From the NCBI GenBank assembly GCA_030428355.1, contig JAUIBL010000021.1:1-64000 (forward strand): 64,000 nt of DNA. The letters run 5' to 3'. The stretch comes from Alphaproteobacteria bacterium. Lineage in GTDB: Bacteria; Pseudomonadota; Alphaproteobacteria; Rhodobacterales; Rhodobacteraceae. The translations under genes and the position numbers were made by a program. The notes beneath the pieces were generated by a model, which was not told where the DNA came from, made no database searches, and was given only the letters and a program-made list of their open reading frames with translations. Within the stretch, counting starts at the first letter, position 1; every line of letters begins with the position of its first letter. Shown piece after piece: positions 7,578 through 17,543 of the stretch.

Positions 7578-9122
7578 TCAGGTGAACTTCTTGATCTCGC
7601 CGGACTTCAGACGCGACCAGTAGCTGTTCAACTCTCGCTTCACGATGGGCATCAGCACGTAAAGACCGATGATGTTGACCACCGCCATCGCAAAGATCGC
7701 CGCATCCGAAAAGTCGATCACCGGGCCAAGGCTGGCCGATGCGCCGATCACCACGAAGACACAGAAGATCGACTTGAAGGTCAGCTCCTGCGCCTTGCCT
7801 TCACCGAACAGGTAGGTCCAGGCCTTCAGCCCGTAATAGGACCACGAGATCATGGTGGAGAAGGCAAAGAGGATCACCGCCAGCGCGAGGATATACTTGA
7901 AGCCCCCGATGGACGACGAGAACGCCGCCGAGGTCAGTGCCACACCGGAATTGTCCCCCACGGTCCGGATCGCGGTGCCCGCTTCGTTGAGAACGTAGAG
8001 CCCGGTATTCGGATCCGAGATCAACTGACCGGTGATGATGATCACCAGAGCCGTCATGGTGCAGACGACGACCGTGTCGATCAGCGGCTCGAGCAGGGAC
8101 ACGAAGCCCTCGGTGATCGGCTCTTTCGTGCGGACCGCCGAGTGGGCAATCGCCGCGGACCCCACACCTGCCTCGTTCGAGAACGCGGCACGCCGGAAGC
8201 CCTGAATCAGCGCGCCGACAAGCCCGCCCGCCACGCCAAGCCCGGTGAAGGCCCCGGCGAAGATCTGACCGATGGCCCAGCCGATCTTGTCATAGTTCAT
8301 CGCGATGATGATCAGCGCGGTGCCGACATAGATGATCCCCATGAAGGGCACGACCTTTTCGGTCACACGCGCGATGGATTTCAAGCCACCCACGATCACT
8401 GCGAACACGATGGCCGCAAAGATCAGGCCGGTGATGAAACCGGGGTAGTCGCCAAAGACGTTCGTCAACTGCGCATGCGCCTGATTGGCCTGGAACATGT
8501 TGCCGCCGCCCAGCGCGCCAAGGATGCAGAAGATCGAGAACATCACCGCAAGGAATTTGCCCCCCGGCATGCCGCGTTCTGCAAAGCCCTTGGTCAGATA
8601 GTACATCGGACCACCGGACACCGTACCGTTGGCGTATTCGTTGCGGTATTTCACACCCAGCGTACATTCGGTGAACTTGGACGCCATGCCCAGAAGACCG
8701 GCAAGGATCATCCAGAACGTGGCCCCCGGCCCACCGATGCCGATGGCCACCGCCACACCCGCGATGTTGCCCAGACCCACGGTGCCCGAAAGGGCTGTGG
8801 CCAGCGCCTGAAAGTGGCTGACCTCACCTGCATCATTGGGGTCCGAGTAATCGCCTTTGACCAGCGCGATGGCATGGCCGAAGGCACGGAACTGGATCAC
8901 GCCGAAATAGACGGTGAAGACGGTTGCCGCGACAACCAGCCAGCCGACGATCCAGGGAAAGCTGGTACCGGGAAAGTTGCTGAAGATCAGGTTGACGAAC
9001 CAGCCGGTCGAGCTGGCGAAGATGCTGTTGATCGTTTCGTCGATGGATTGGGCCGAGGCCGTGACGGCTGCGGACATGGTGAAAAGGACGGCCAGAACCG
9101 CCGTCGGAAAAAGACGTGTCAT
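7578..9122 (-). CDS. Alanine/glycine:cation symporter (AGCS family)
   Basis: A 514-residue inner-membrane transporter with a signal-like first segment (MTRLFPTAVLAVLFTMSAAV) followed by about ten further hydrophobic helices. AGCS hallmarks are visible: FQALATALSGTVGLGNIAGVAVAI, then GPGATFWMILAGLLGMASKFTECTLGVKYR, GGPMYYL and the GFRRAAFSNEAGVGSAAIAH block. These transporters take up L-alanine or glycine with sodium. It lies 20 bases after the universal stress protein gene and carries an AAGGA site, so the two are probably cotranscribed from a promoter near 9.6 kb. Confidence 0.92.
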   Translation of the reverse strand: MTRLFPTAVLAVLFTMSAAVTASAQSIDETINSIFASSTGWFVNLIFSNFPGTSFPWIVGWLVVAATVFTVYFGVIQFRAFGHAIALVKGDYSDPNDAGEVSHFQALATALSGTVGLGNIAGVAVAIGIGGPGATFWMILAGLLGMASKFTECTLGVKYRNEYANGTVSGGPMYYLTKGFAERGMPGGKFLAVMFSIFCILGALGGGNMFQANQAHAQLTNVFGDYPGFITGLIFAAIVFAVIVGGLKSIARVTEKVVPFMGIIYVGTALIIIAMNYDKIGWAIGQIFAGAFTGLGVAGGLVGALIQGFRRAAFSNEAGVGSAAIAHSAVRTKEPITEGFVSLLEPLIDTVVVCTMTALVIIITGQLISDPNTGLYVLNEAGTAIRTVGDNSGVALTSAAFSSSIGGFKYILALAVILFAFSTMISWSYYGLKAWTYLFGEGKAQELTFKSIFCVFVVIGASASLGPVIDFSDAAIFAMAVVNIIGLYVLMPIVKRELNSYWSRLKSGEIKKFT

Positions 9123-9142
9123 CTTTGGAAAATCCTTCGCGG

Positions 9143-9577
9143 TTATGGAACGATGGTGCAGGGCACCGGGGCGACCTGAACCAGAGACCCGGCGACCGAC
9201 CCGAACACGCGGCTCGACAGCCCGCCATCGCCATCGCGTCCGATGACCATCTGCGTGGCGCCTTCTTTCTTGGCGACCTCGCAGAGCGTCTTGGCGACAT
9301 GCCCGTATTTGATCTGGGTTTCCACGGGCACACCGGCCGCCTCGATGGTGGCCTTGAGCGGCGCCATCAGTGCTTTTTCAGCGCGTTCCAGTTCCTCGGT
9401 ACGGCGTGCGTGGCGTTCTTCGATCTCTTCCGGTGTGAGGAAGGAATACGGTGACCATTCGAGCACGTGAACGATCAGGATACTGCCGCCCTGGGCCTCG
9501 GCCCGCGCAACGGCGAAATCAAGAGCGCGTTTCGCAACATCGCTCCCGTCGTATCCCACGACGAATTTCTCAGACAT
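9143..9577 (-). CDS. Universal stress protein (UspA family)
   Basis: A 144-residue single Usp domain beginning MSEKFVVGYDGSDVAKRALDFA at ATG 9575-9577 with a GGGGG site upstream. The first strand and DGS loop, the middle ILIVHVLEWSPY strand and the C-terminal MVIGRDGDGGLSSRVFGSVAGSLVQVAPVPCTIV block are typical. The family's ATP-binding G-2x-G-9x-G(S/T) loop is represented by GRDGDGG...GSVAGS, so nucleotide binding is plausible. It is the first gene of a likely two-gene unit with the alanine symporter and is divergent from the bd oxidase genes. Confidence 0.9.
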   Translation of the reverse strand: MSEKFVVGYDGSDVAKRALDFAVARAEAQGGSILIVHVLEWSPYSFLTPEEIEERHARRTEELERAEKALMAPLKATIEAAGVPVETQIKYGHVAKTLCEVAKKEGATQMVIGRDGDGGLSSRVFGSVAGSLVQVAPVPCTIVP

Positions 9578-9889
9578 GATGTCCCCCTTGTTTCGTGTTC
9601 CCGGTCTCAGCGCCGGTTCTGACAATCTAACAGGGTACGGAAAGTCCATTTGCCTCTTTTTCTGCCGCACAGAGTGCAAACACCGCAAATATCTTTCGCC
9701 TATCAAGACATTTGCGCAAATTTCTCCTGCCCATCAGATCTTTCGAGCAATGCACAACCCCAGATAGAGATGCTTTCTCATCCTCGTTCTGACCACCGGT
9801 GTGCAATGCTGTCGCAGCAACGAGGAAACCTGCATCTGCGACCTATCTTATGAAACAACAGAAAATCGTGTTTCAAAGGATGGCCTCTC
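9578..9889. other. 312-base divergent gap (usp / cydA) with a 12-base palindrome
   Basis: No gene is visible here. The stretch is less GC-rich than its surroundings and should hold the promoters of usp-agcS (minus) and cydAB (plus). ATTTGCGCAAAT at 9710-9721 is a perfect palindrome near its middle and a candidate operator. I found no FNR-type TTGAT-N4-ATCAA site. Confidence 0.55.
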
Positions 9890-11275
9890 ATGGACACACT
9901 CATCCTCTCGCGCATCCAGTTCGGTGCCAACATTTCGTTCCACATTCTCTTCCCGACGATCACGATCGCATTGGGTTGGGTGCTCTTGTTCTTCAAATTG
10001 CGCTTTGCGCGCACCGGCGACCAGAAATGGGTCGAGGCCTATCGCTTCTGGGTCAAGGTTTTTGCGCTCAGCTTTGCGATGGGTGTGGTGTCCGGCATCA
10101 CGATGTCGTTCCAATTCGGCACCAACTGGCCGGGCTTCATGGAAAGCGTCGGCAACATCGCAGGCCCGCTTCTGGCCTATGAAGTGATGACTGCCTTCTT
10201 CCTCGAAGCCGTATTCCTTGGGATCATGCTGTTCGGCATGTCGAAGGTGCCAAGCTGGCTGCACACGCTGTCCACCTTCCTAGTGGCCTTCGGGACCACC
10301 ATGTCCGCCTTCTGGATCCTCGTTCTGAACTCGTGGATGCACACACCCGCCGGGTTCGAGATGCGCGACGGCGTGGCGTTCGCGACCGACTGGTGGGCGA
10401 TCATCTTCAACCCGTCGATGCCGTATCGCCTTGTTCACATGCTGCTCGCGTCTGGACTGACGGTGGCCTTCCTGCTGGCCGGTCTGAGCGCGTTCCGCTG
10501 GCTGATCGGCGACCGGTCAAACGGCGTGCGCGCCACGCTCAAGACCGGGATGACCCTTGGTGCGGTGCTGATCCCACTGCAAATCATTGCAGGCGATTTC
10601 CACGGCCTGAACACGCTGGAGCATCAGCCGCAGAAGGTCGCGGCGATGGAAGGCAACTGGGAAACCGGGCCCAACGTGCCTTTGATCCTGTTTGCGATCC
10701 CGAACGAGGAAACACGCTCCAACGATTTCGAGATCGGCATCCCGAACGGGGCGTCTCTGATCCTCAAACACTCGCTGGACGGGGTTGTTCCGGGGCTCAA
10801 CGACTTTGTGGCGGAAGACGGCACCGTGATGCACCCACCCGTGGCCCCCGTCTTCTACAGCTTCCGCATCATGGTGGCGACAGGCATGGCGATGCTGCTG
10901 CTCAGTTGGTCCGCCGTGTTCTTCATGGCCCGCAAGAAGCGTGGTGTCGAAGGCCTGCCGAAACCGCTGCTCTGGGCGATGGTGCCGATGGCGTTCTCGG
11001 GCTGGGTCGCCACCTTGGCCGGGTGGTACACCACCGAGATCGGACGTCAGCCGTGGCTCGTGCAAGGTGTGCTGACCACCGAAGCCGCCGTGGCCGATGT
11101 GCCTGCCCCGATGGTCGCCTCGACCCTGATCGTCTACCTTGTGATCTATGCCGCGCTGCTTGCCGCCTATATCGGCGTGCTCTTCTACCTTGCCCGCAAG
11201 TCCACCAAGGGCGAACCGCTCGGCACGCGCATTCCTGCGTCGGCACAAGCCCAAGTCACTGTTGCGGCGGAGTAA
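9890..11275 (+). CDS. cydA: Cytochrome bd-type quinol oxidase subunit I, cyanide-insensitive (CIO) type
   Basis: A 461-residue membrane protein that oxidises quinol and reduces oxygen at the heme b/d centre. H18 in the N-terminal FHILFPT is the conserved heme ligand, a second His is in YRLVHMLLAS, and GWYTTEIGRQPW is the family signature. The Q-loop after GDFHGLNTLEHQPQKVAAMEG is short, which marks the CioA-like branch, so cioA would be an equally good name. It is followed three bases later by subunit II. Unlike the classical coli-type operon, no cydX-like small gene follows. Confidence 0.95.
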   Translation: MDTLILSRIQFGANISFHILFPTITIALGWVLLFFKLRFARTGDQKWVEAYRFWVKVFALSFAMGVVSGITMSFQFGTNWPGFMESVGNIAGPLLAYEVMTAFFLEAVFLGIMLFGMSKVPSWLHTLSTFLVAFGTTMSAFWILVLNSWMHTPAGFEMRDGVAFATDWWAIIFNPSMPYRLVHMLLASGLTVAFLLAGLSAFRWLIGDRSNGVRATLKTGMTLGAVLIPLQIIAGDFHGLNTLEHQPQKVAAMEGNWETGPNVPLILFAIPNEETRSNDFEIGIPNGASLILKHSLDGVVPGLNDFVAEDGTVMHPPVAPVFYSFRIMVATGMAMLLLSWSAVFFMARKKRGVEGLPKPLLWAMVPMAFSGWVATLAGWYTTEIGRQPWLVQGVLTTEAAVADVPAPMVASTLIVYLVIYAALLAAYIGVLFYLARKSTKGEPLGTRIPASAQAQVTVAAE

Positions 11276-11278
11276 GCC

Positions 11279-12289
11279 ATGGACCTGTTCGGAGACCCGG
11301 CCACCTGGCTACCCCTCGCCTTCGCCGCCCTGCTAGGGCTCTCGATCCTGATCTACGTCGTGCTGGACGGGTTCGACCTTGGCGTGGGGGTTCTGTTCCC
11401 CTTCGCTGCGCCCGATGAAAAAGACCGCATGGTCGCCTCCATCGGCCCGTTCTGGGATGCCAACGAAACGTGGCTTGTGCTGGCCATCGGCATCCTTCTG
11501 GTGGCCTTCCCATCCGCTCATGGCACGATCCTGACCGCACTTTATCTGCCCGTTGCCGTGATGTTGGTCGGCCTGATCCTGCGCGGTGTCTCGTTCGAGT
11601 TCCGCGCCAAGGCGCCGATCCGGCACAAGGGCGCGTGGGATGCCGCGTTCTACATCGGCTCCATGATGACCTCGCTCAGCCAGGGCTACATGCTGGGGAT
11701 GTACATCATGGGGCTGGAGGTGACGGCCTTCACGCTGGCCTTCTCGGCAGTGACGGCGGTGTTCCTGACGGTAGCCTACAGCTTCATCGGCGCAACCTGG
11801 CTGATCCTGAAAACCGACGGCGCGTTGCAGTTGAAGGCGGTCCAATGGTCCAAAGGCGGGATCTGGGGTGTCGTGCTGGGCATGGGCGCGGTCTCGCTCG
11901 CGTCGCCATTGGTCAGCGAGCGCATTTTCGACAAGTGGTTCTCGATGCCCGAGTTCTTCCTGCTGCTGCCTTTGCCGCTGATGTCGGGCGCGCTGATCGT
12001 GCTTTTGTGGCTGGCGCTGCGCCGCTTGCCCACCAGCGATGACAGCTTTGCATGGTTTCCGTTTGCAGCCACTATCGTGCTTTTCGTGCTGGGCTTCTTC
12101 GGGATGGCCTATTCGTTCTACCCGTTCATCGTGCCCGAACAGTTGACGATCTACGAAGCGGCCAGCGCGCCCGAAAGCCTGTTCATCATCCTGATCGGCA
12201 CGCTTTTCGTGCTGCCAATGATCCTCGGGTACACCGCATTGGCCTATACGGTGTTCCGGGGCAAGGCGACGGCGCTCAGTTACGAGTAG
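11279..12289 (+). CDS. cydB: Cytochrome bd-type quinol oxidase subunit II (CydB/CioB)
   Basis: A 336-residue membrane protein with eight to nine hydrophobic segments and the typical start LSILIYVVLDGFDLGVGVLFPFAAPDEKDRMVASIGPFWDANETWLV (read in parts along residues 18-65). GxGxLxPF, the DANETW block and the later RGVSFEFRAK are hallmark stretches of subunit II. It packs against subunit I and is needed for oxidase assembly. Its ribosome site (GGAG) lies inside the last codons of subunit I, so the two are translationally linked. It has about 80 bases and a terminator-like hairpin after it. Confidence 0.95.
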   Translation: MDLFGDPATWLPLAFAALLGLSILIYVVLDGFDLGVGVLFPFAAPDEKDRMVASIGPFWDANETWLVLAIGILLVAFPSAHGTILTALYLPVAVMLVGLILRGVSFEFRAKAPIRHKGAWDAAFYIGSMMTSLSQGYMLGMYIMGLEVTAFTLAFSAVTAVFLTVAYSFIGATWLILKTDGALQLKAVQWSKGGIWGVVLGMGAVSLASPLVSERIFDKWFSMPEFFLLLPLPLMSGALIVLLWLALRRLPTSDDSFAWFPFAATIVLFVLGFFGMAYSFYPFIVPEQLTIYEAASAPESLFIILIGTLFVLPMILGYTALAYTVFRGKATALSYE

Positions 12290-12315
12290 AGGCGCGCACC
12301 GCTGCTATACGGGTA

Positions 12316-12342
12316 CAAAAGAGGGGGCCGCGTGGCCCCCTC
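12316..12342 (-). terminator. Terminator of serA
   Basis: GAGGGGGCC (12321-12329), loop GCGT, GGCCCCCTC (12334-12342): nine pairs. On the minus strand a TTTTGT tail follows, about 30 bases after the serA stop. It may also stop cydB transcription from the other side. Confidence 0.8.
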
Positions 12343-12373
12343 AAAGCTTACCGGATCGGTGGTGCCGGACGGA

Positions 12374-13969
12374 TCAGGCGACGTCAAACTGCAGCGGTTT
12401 AACCTGCCGGAACAGACCCGTCGCCTTGAGCTTATCCACCACATTGGCGGGCACTGGTTCGTCCACGTACAGCAGCGCAATCGCCTCACCCTTTGCAGCC
12501 GAACGACCAAGGGTGAAGTTCGCGATGTTCACGTTGTTCTGGCCCATGGTCATGCCCAGCGTCCCGATGATGCCCGGCACGTCCTCGTTGGTGGTGTAGA
12601 CCATGTGCGCCCCGATCTCGGCGTCGATATTGATGCCCTTGATCTGGATGAAGCGCGGCTTGCCATCACTGAAGACCGTGCCCGCGATCGAACGTTCGCG
12701 TTCAGCGGTGACCACCGTCACCTTGATGTAGCCATCAAAGGCACCGGATTTCGCCTGATTGGTCGTGCTGATCTTGATGCCACGTTCCTTGGCGATAAGC
12801 GGCGCGCTGACCATGTTCACGTCCGGGTTGACCCGCTTCATGATGCCCGCAATCGCCGAGCAGTTCAGCGCATCGAGGTTCATCTGCGCGACGGTCCCGT
12901 CGTAAAGAATGTTGATCGCCTTGATCGGCTCGTCGGTCATCTGGCCGATAAAGCTGCCCAGATGATCGGCCAGCTTGATCCACGGGCCCATGATCTTGGC
13001 TTCCTCGGCGGTCACCGACGGCATGTTGAGCGCGTTTTCGACGGCACCGGTCAGCAGGTAATTGGCCATCTGCTCGGCCACCTGAAGTGCGACGTTTTCC
13101 TGTGCTTCTGTTGTGGCCGCCCCAAGGTGCGGGGTACAGACGACGTTGGGCAGGTTGAAGAGCGGGTTGTCGGTGGCGGGTTCTTCGCTGAACACGTCGA
13201 ACGCGGCACCTGCCACATGGCCGGACTTCAGCAGATCGGCCAACGCCTCTTCGTCCACCAGACCGCCACGCGCACAGTTGATGATCCGCACGCCTTTCTT
13301 GGTCTTCTCGAGGTTCTCGCGGCTCAGGATATTGCGGGTCTGATCCGTCAGCGGAACGTGCAGCGTGATGAAATCGGCACGCTTGAGCAGGTCTTCGAGT
13401 TCAACCTTCTCGACCTGCATCTGCTTGGCTTTGTCTTCGCCAAGGAAGGGATCATAGGCGATGACCTTCATCTTCAGGCCACGGGCACGATCACAGACGA
13501 TGCCGCCGATATTGCCCGCGCCGATCACGCCCAGCGTCTTGCCGGTGAGTTCCACACCCATGAATTTCGACTTCTCCCACTTGCCCGCATGGGTCGAGGC
13601 CGACGCCTCGGGGATTTGACGCGCACAGGCGAACATCATGGCAATCGCGTGTTCGGCGGTGGTGATCATGTTGCCGAAGGGCGTGTTCATGACGATCACG
13701 CCTTTCTTCGAGGCGGCGTCTTTGTCGATATTGTCAGTGCCAATCCCGGCGCGACCAATCACTTTTAGATTGGTGGCGTTTTCGAGGATTGTCGGTGTGA
13801 CCTTGGTGGCCGAGCGGATCGCAAGGCCGTCATATTGGCCGATGATCTCGGCAAGCTTTTCCTTGTCTTTGCCAAGTTTGGGCTGGAAGTCGACATCAAT
13901 GCCGCGATCTTTGAAGATCTGGACGGCTGCATCGGAAAGTTCGTCAGAGATGAGTACACGGGGGGCCAT
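12374..13969 (-). CDS. serA: D-3-phosphoglycerate dehydrogenase
   Basis: A 531-residue enzyme for the first step of serine synthesis (3-phosphoglycerate to 3-phosphohydroxypyruvate, NAD). The NAD motif GVIGAGNIGG spans 147-156; the catalytic triad is R234 (NCARGGLVDE), E263 (SEEPA) and H281 (CTPHLGAAT). It is the long type, with an intervening domain and a C-terminal ACT domain (VPGIIGTLGMTMGQNNVNIANF) that often senses serine. It lies downstream of serC on the same strand, 89 bases apart with a hairpin between, so partial read-through and differential expression are likely. Confidence 0.97.
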   Translation of the reverse strand: MAPRVLISDELSDAAVQIFKDRGIDVDFQPKLGKDKEKLAEIIGQYDGLAIRSATKVTPTILENATNLKVIGRAGIGTDNIDKDAASKKGVIVMNTPFGNMITTAEHAIAMMFACARQIPEASASTHAGKWEKSKFMGVELTGKTLGVIGAGNIGGIVCDRARGLKMKVIAYDPFLGEDKAKQMQVEKVELEDLLKRADFITLHVPLTDQTRNILSRENLEKTKKGVRIINCARGGLVDEEALADLLKSGHVAGAAFDVFSEEPATDNPLFNLPNVVCTPHLGAATTEAQENVALQVAEQMANYLLTGAVENALNMPSVTAEEAKIMGPWIKLADHLGSFIGQMTDEPIKAINILYDGTVAQMNLDALNCSAIAGIMKRVNPDVNMVSAPLIAKERGIKISTTNQAKSGAFDGYIKVTVVTAERERSIAGTVFSDGKPRFIQIKGINIDAEIGAHMVYTTNEDVPGIIGTLGMTMGQNNVNIANFTLGRSAAKGEAIALLYVDEPVPANVVDKLKATGLFRQVKPLQFDVA

Positions 13970-14000
13970 GTCAGGGGTCCTTTAAAGATATTGGAGGGGT

Positions 14001-14018
14001 GGCGGGCACATGCCCGCC
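14001..14018. repeat. Short REP-like hairpin between serC and serA
   Basis: GGCGGGCA (14001-14008) and TGCCCGCC (14011-14018) form an eight-pair stem with a two-base centre. A second small hairpin, GGGCT-TC-AGCCC, follows near 14040. Such GGCGGGC..GCCCGCC elements are common in Roseobacter intergenic DNA (from memory), and it may attenuate serA relative to serC. Confidence 0.5.
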
Positions 14019-14058
14019 CTACGCATTCTGGGGAGGTCGGGCTTCAGCCCAGCATATG

Positions 14059-15213
<1,155 letters not shown>

Positions 15214-15300
15214 GTAGCTACCCTTCCAGATAAGCGCCCCTCGTTGGGGAGGGGTGTCCCACCGCCGCGTTTAAGCGGGGCGCGAGCGCCGCGCAAGTCG
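15214..15300 (-). promoter_or_regulatory. Structured 5' leader of serC (candidate serC RNA motif)
   Basis: On the minus strand the 87 bases before the serC ATG contain a CCGC/GCGG hairpin (15265-15278), then GGGACAC, then a CCCCTC/GAGGGG hairpin (15237-15254), then GGAAGGGTAG ending at the start codon. This order matches my memory of the serC motif described upstream of serC in Alphaproteobacteria, a cis-regulatory RNA of unknown ligand. The hairpins are seen; the family match is recalled and not aligned. Confidence 0.55.
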
Positions 15301-15509
15301 GAAAATGCGACCAATGTGACGCATTTGAAGTTTCGCAGGCGTCGCGCGTTGCGGATCGGAAACTTGGGTCTTTTCGGCATATGTCGCGGCAGCCGGTGAC
15401 GCACCTAGGCCGTATTTGGATAGAGAAGAAAATGCCTGCGCCCTTCTTCCATCTGGCCTTTTCGTCGGACCGCCGATACATCGCCGCAAATCCTGTCTGG
15501 AGCCATGCC

Positions 15510-16400
15510 ATGTACACCGCCACCCTGATCGCCCGTCCCGGAACGCTCGATCCCGCGCTTGCCGAAGCGCTGCGCAATGCCTGGGGCGGCGGTGATCTGG
15601 TCTGGCTCTCGCCGGACGAGGCTGCGGAATTCGACATGCCTTCGGTGCCCGACACGGCCGAATCCAGTTGGACCGCTTTGCAGGATCAGGGCGTCGATCT
15701 GGCGATCCAGCCCAGCGGGACCCGGCGCAAGAAAATGCTGCTGGCGGACATGGACAGCACCATGATCCAACAGGAATGTATCGACGAACTGGCCGAGGTG
15801 GCGGGTGTCGGCGCGCATGTGAAAGAGATCACCGCCCGTGCGATGAACGGCGAGCTGGATTTCGAAGGCGCTTTGATCGAACGGGTCGCTCTGCTGAAAG
15901 GATTGCCCGAGTCAGTCATCGACGAGGTTCTGGCCACCCGCATCACCCTGATGCCCGGTGGGCCTGCGCTTCTGGCCACCATGAAGGCGCACGGGGCGCA
16001 CGCCGCGCTGGTGTCGGGCGGGTTCACCGCGTTCACCGCCCGCGTCGCGGCCACGCTTGGGTTCGACGAAAACCGCGCCAACACCCTGCTGGCCGAGAAC
16101 GGCACGCTGACCGGCGATGTTGCCCGCCCGATCCTGGGCCGCGAAGCCAAGGTCACCGCCCTTGAAGAAATTACCGCGCGACTGGGGCTGACCGACGCCG
16201 ATGTGCTTGCCGTGGGCGACGGGGCCAATGACCTTGGGATGTTGCAACGGGCCGGTGCCGGGGTGGCGCTGCACGCGAAACCGAGCGTGCAGGCACAGGC
16301 CAAGCTGCGCATCAATCACGGCGATCTGACAGCCCTGCTGTTCCTGCAGGGCTACAGCCGCGACGCGTTCGTTACGCCAGAAGCCCCGGCGCTGGCCTGA
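15510..16400 (+). CDS. serB: Phosphoserine phosphatase
   Basis: A 296-residue HAD-superfamily enzyme for the last step of serine synthesis. The catalytic motif is DMDSTMIQQECIDELA with nucleophile D80 and acid/base D82; motif II is LVSGGFTAF and motif III-IV includes GREAKVTALEE and AVGDGANDLGML. Residues 1-75 form a degenerate ACT-like N-terminal region as in other proteobacterial SerB. ATG 15510 was chosen over an in-frame start at 15381 because the longer form adds residues foreign to the family. Its last 29 bases overlap the convergent asparaginase gene. Confidence 0.95.
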   Translation: MYTATLIARPGTLDPALAEALRNAWGGGDLVWLSPDEAAEFDMPSVPDTAESSWTALQDQGVDLAIQPSGTRRKKMLLADMDSTMIQQECIDELAEVAGVGAHVKEITARAMNGELDFEGALIERVALLKGLPESVIDEVLATRITLMPGGPALLATMKAHGAHAALVSGGFTAFTARVAATLGFDENRANTLLAENGTLTGDVARPILGREAKVTALEEITARLGLTDADVLAVGDGANDLGMLQRAGAGVALHAKPSVQAQAKLRINHGDLTALLFLQGYSRDAFVTPEAPALA

Positions 16401-17370
16401 TCTCTCCGGTCACGAGGCCATCCCAATTGTGGATGGTCGGCGTGAGGAAGGCTTTGACCTCGGGATTGTCGGCGTCCAGCACATCCAGCTTCACAAGGAT
16501 CGCGGCAATCGCACATTCCGCAGCACGGGTCGCCCCGTCGGCGGCTTTCACCGCGACACCCAGCCCCCGTTTCGGAAGGATGGCAATGAAGTACCCCTCT
16601 GCCCCGGTCTTGAGAGCAACCGGCTCTTTGGCAACGCGCATCAGCCGCGTGCAGGCCCGGCCCTCACCTGCGACCAGTTCCGGATGGGTGTGCATCGCCT
16701 CGACCAGCCGCGCGCCTGCGGTGCTCATAGTATCCGACCGTTGTCCGGCTGTCGCGAACCATGCCATCGCACGCGCCATGCCGTGCATCGTGGTGGCAAA
16801 GTTCGGCGCGGAACAGCCGTCGATCCCGAAGCCCGGGCTGGTCTGATCTGTGATGGTTTCAAACGCCTCAAGACATGCCTTCTGGACCGCGTGATCTGGG
16901 TCAACATAGTTCGGCCCTGCGCCAAGATGTTGCGTCAGTGTCAGGAACCCCGCGTGTTTGCCGGAGCAGTTGTTGTGCACGCGGCAGGGCGATTCATGCG
17001 CGCGGATCATCTCGATCTTCAGGTCGGTGTCCCGGCTCACCTGGGGTCCGCAGCACAGATCGTCATCGCCCAACCCGAGATCAGCCAGCCAGCGGTTCAC
17101 CCGCTCCACGTGGATCGGCGCACCCTGATGCGACGCACAGGCCAGCGCAAGCTGTTCGGTGGTCAGACCCCGCGCATCGGCAGCCCCTGACGTCAGCAGC
17201 GGCAGCGCCTGGATCATCTTCGACGAACTGCGCGGCAACACGACCGCATCGGGATCACCCCAGGCGGACACGATCTGACCCGATCCGTCGCATATCACCG
17301 CGTGACCGGAATGATGGCTCTCAAGAAACGGACCGCGCCAGACCTCTGCCAGCGCAACAGGCTGTGCCAT
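16372..17370 (-). CDS. L-asparaginase, class 3 (Rhizobium asparaginase II / ReAV type)
   Basis: A 332-residue enzyme hydrolysing asparagine to aspartate and ammonia, of a family unrelated to the bacterial type I/II threonine asparaginases. The serine-lysine dyad S48-K51 lies in PRSSSKMIQ. The second dyad motif is ASHQGAP. The NNCSGKHAGF block carries the zinc-binding Cys and Lys (near C135, K138), with DGCSAPNF and the C-terminal KAADGATRAAE also conserved. The S48/K51 numbering equals that of the Rhizobium etli enzyme as I recall it. The 3' end overlaps serB tail-to-tail. Confidence 0.9.
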   Translation of the reverse strand: MAQPVALAEVWRGPFLESHHSGHAVICDGSGQIVSAWGDPDAVVLPRSSSKMIQALPLLTSGAADARGLTTEQLALACASHQGAPIHVERVNRWLADLGLGDDDLCCGPQVSRDTDLKIEMIRAHESPCRVHNNCSGKHAGFLTLTQHLGAGPNYVDPDHAVQKACLEAFETITDQTSPGFGIDGCSAPNFATTMHGMARAMAWFATAGQRSDTMSTAGARLVEAMHTHPELVAGEGRACTRLMRVAKEPVALKTGAEGYFIAILPKRGLGVAVKAADGATRAAECAIAAILVKLDVLDADNPEVKAFLTPTIHNWDGLVTGEIRPAPGLLA

Positions 17371-17543
17371 GGGTTCCCTCCTGTCTCATTGGGCAAAAAA
17401 CTGCCAATTGGGCTTTAAAGACCCCCGTAAATCAGGCTATTCTCACGCCGTCGAGGGCAAAGTTGCAGTGACATAAGGGGGGTTAACCCCATACTGTGGC
17501 AAACAAACGTGTTGAGGCTAAGGACAGTCTGGAGGCTGGACGC

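Noticed and set aside
12332-13768. Long plus-strand open frame of 478 codons opposite serA
   Set aside because: It is the antisense shadow of serA; the product is a His/Arg/Asp-rich string without any fold, typical of reverse frames in GC-rich DNA.
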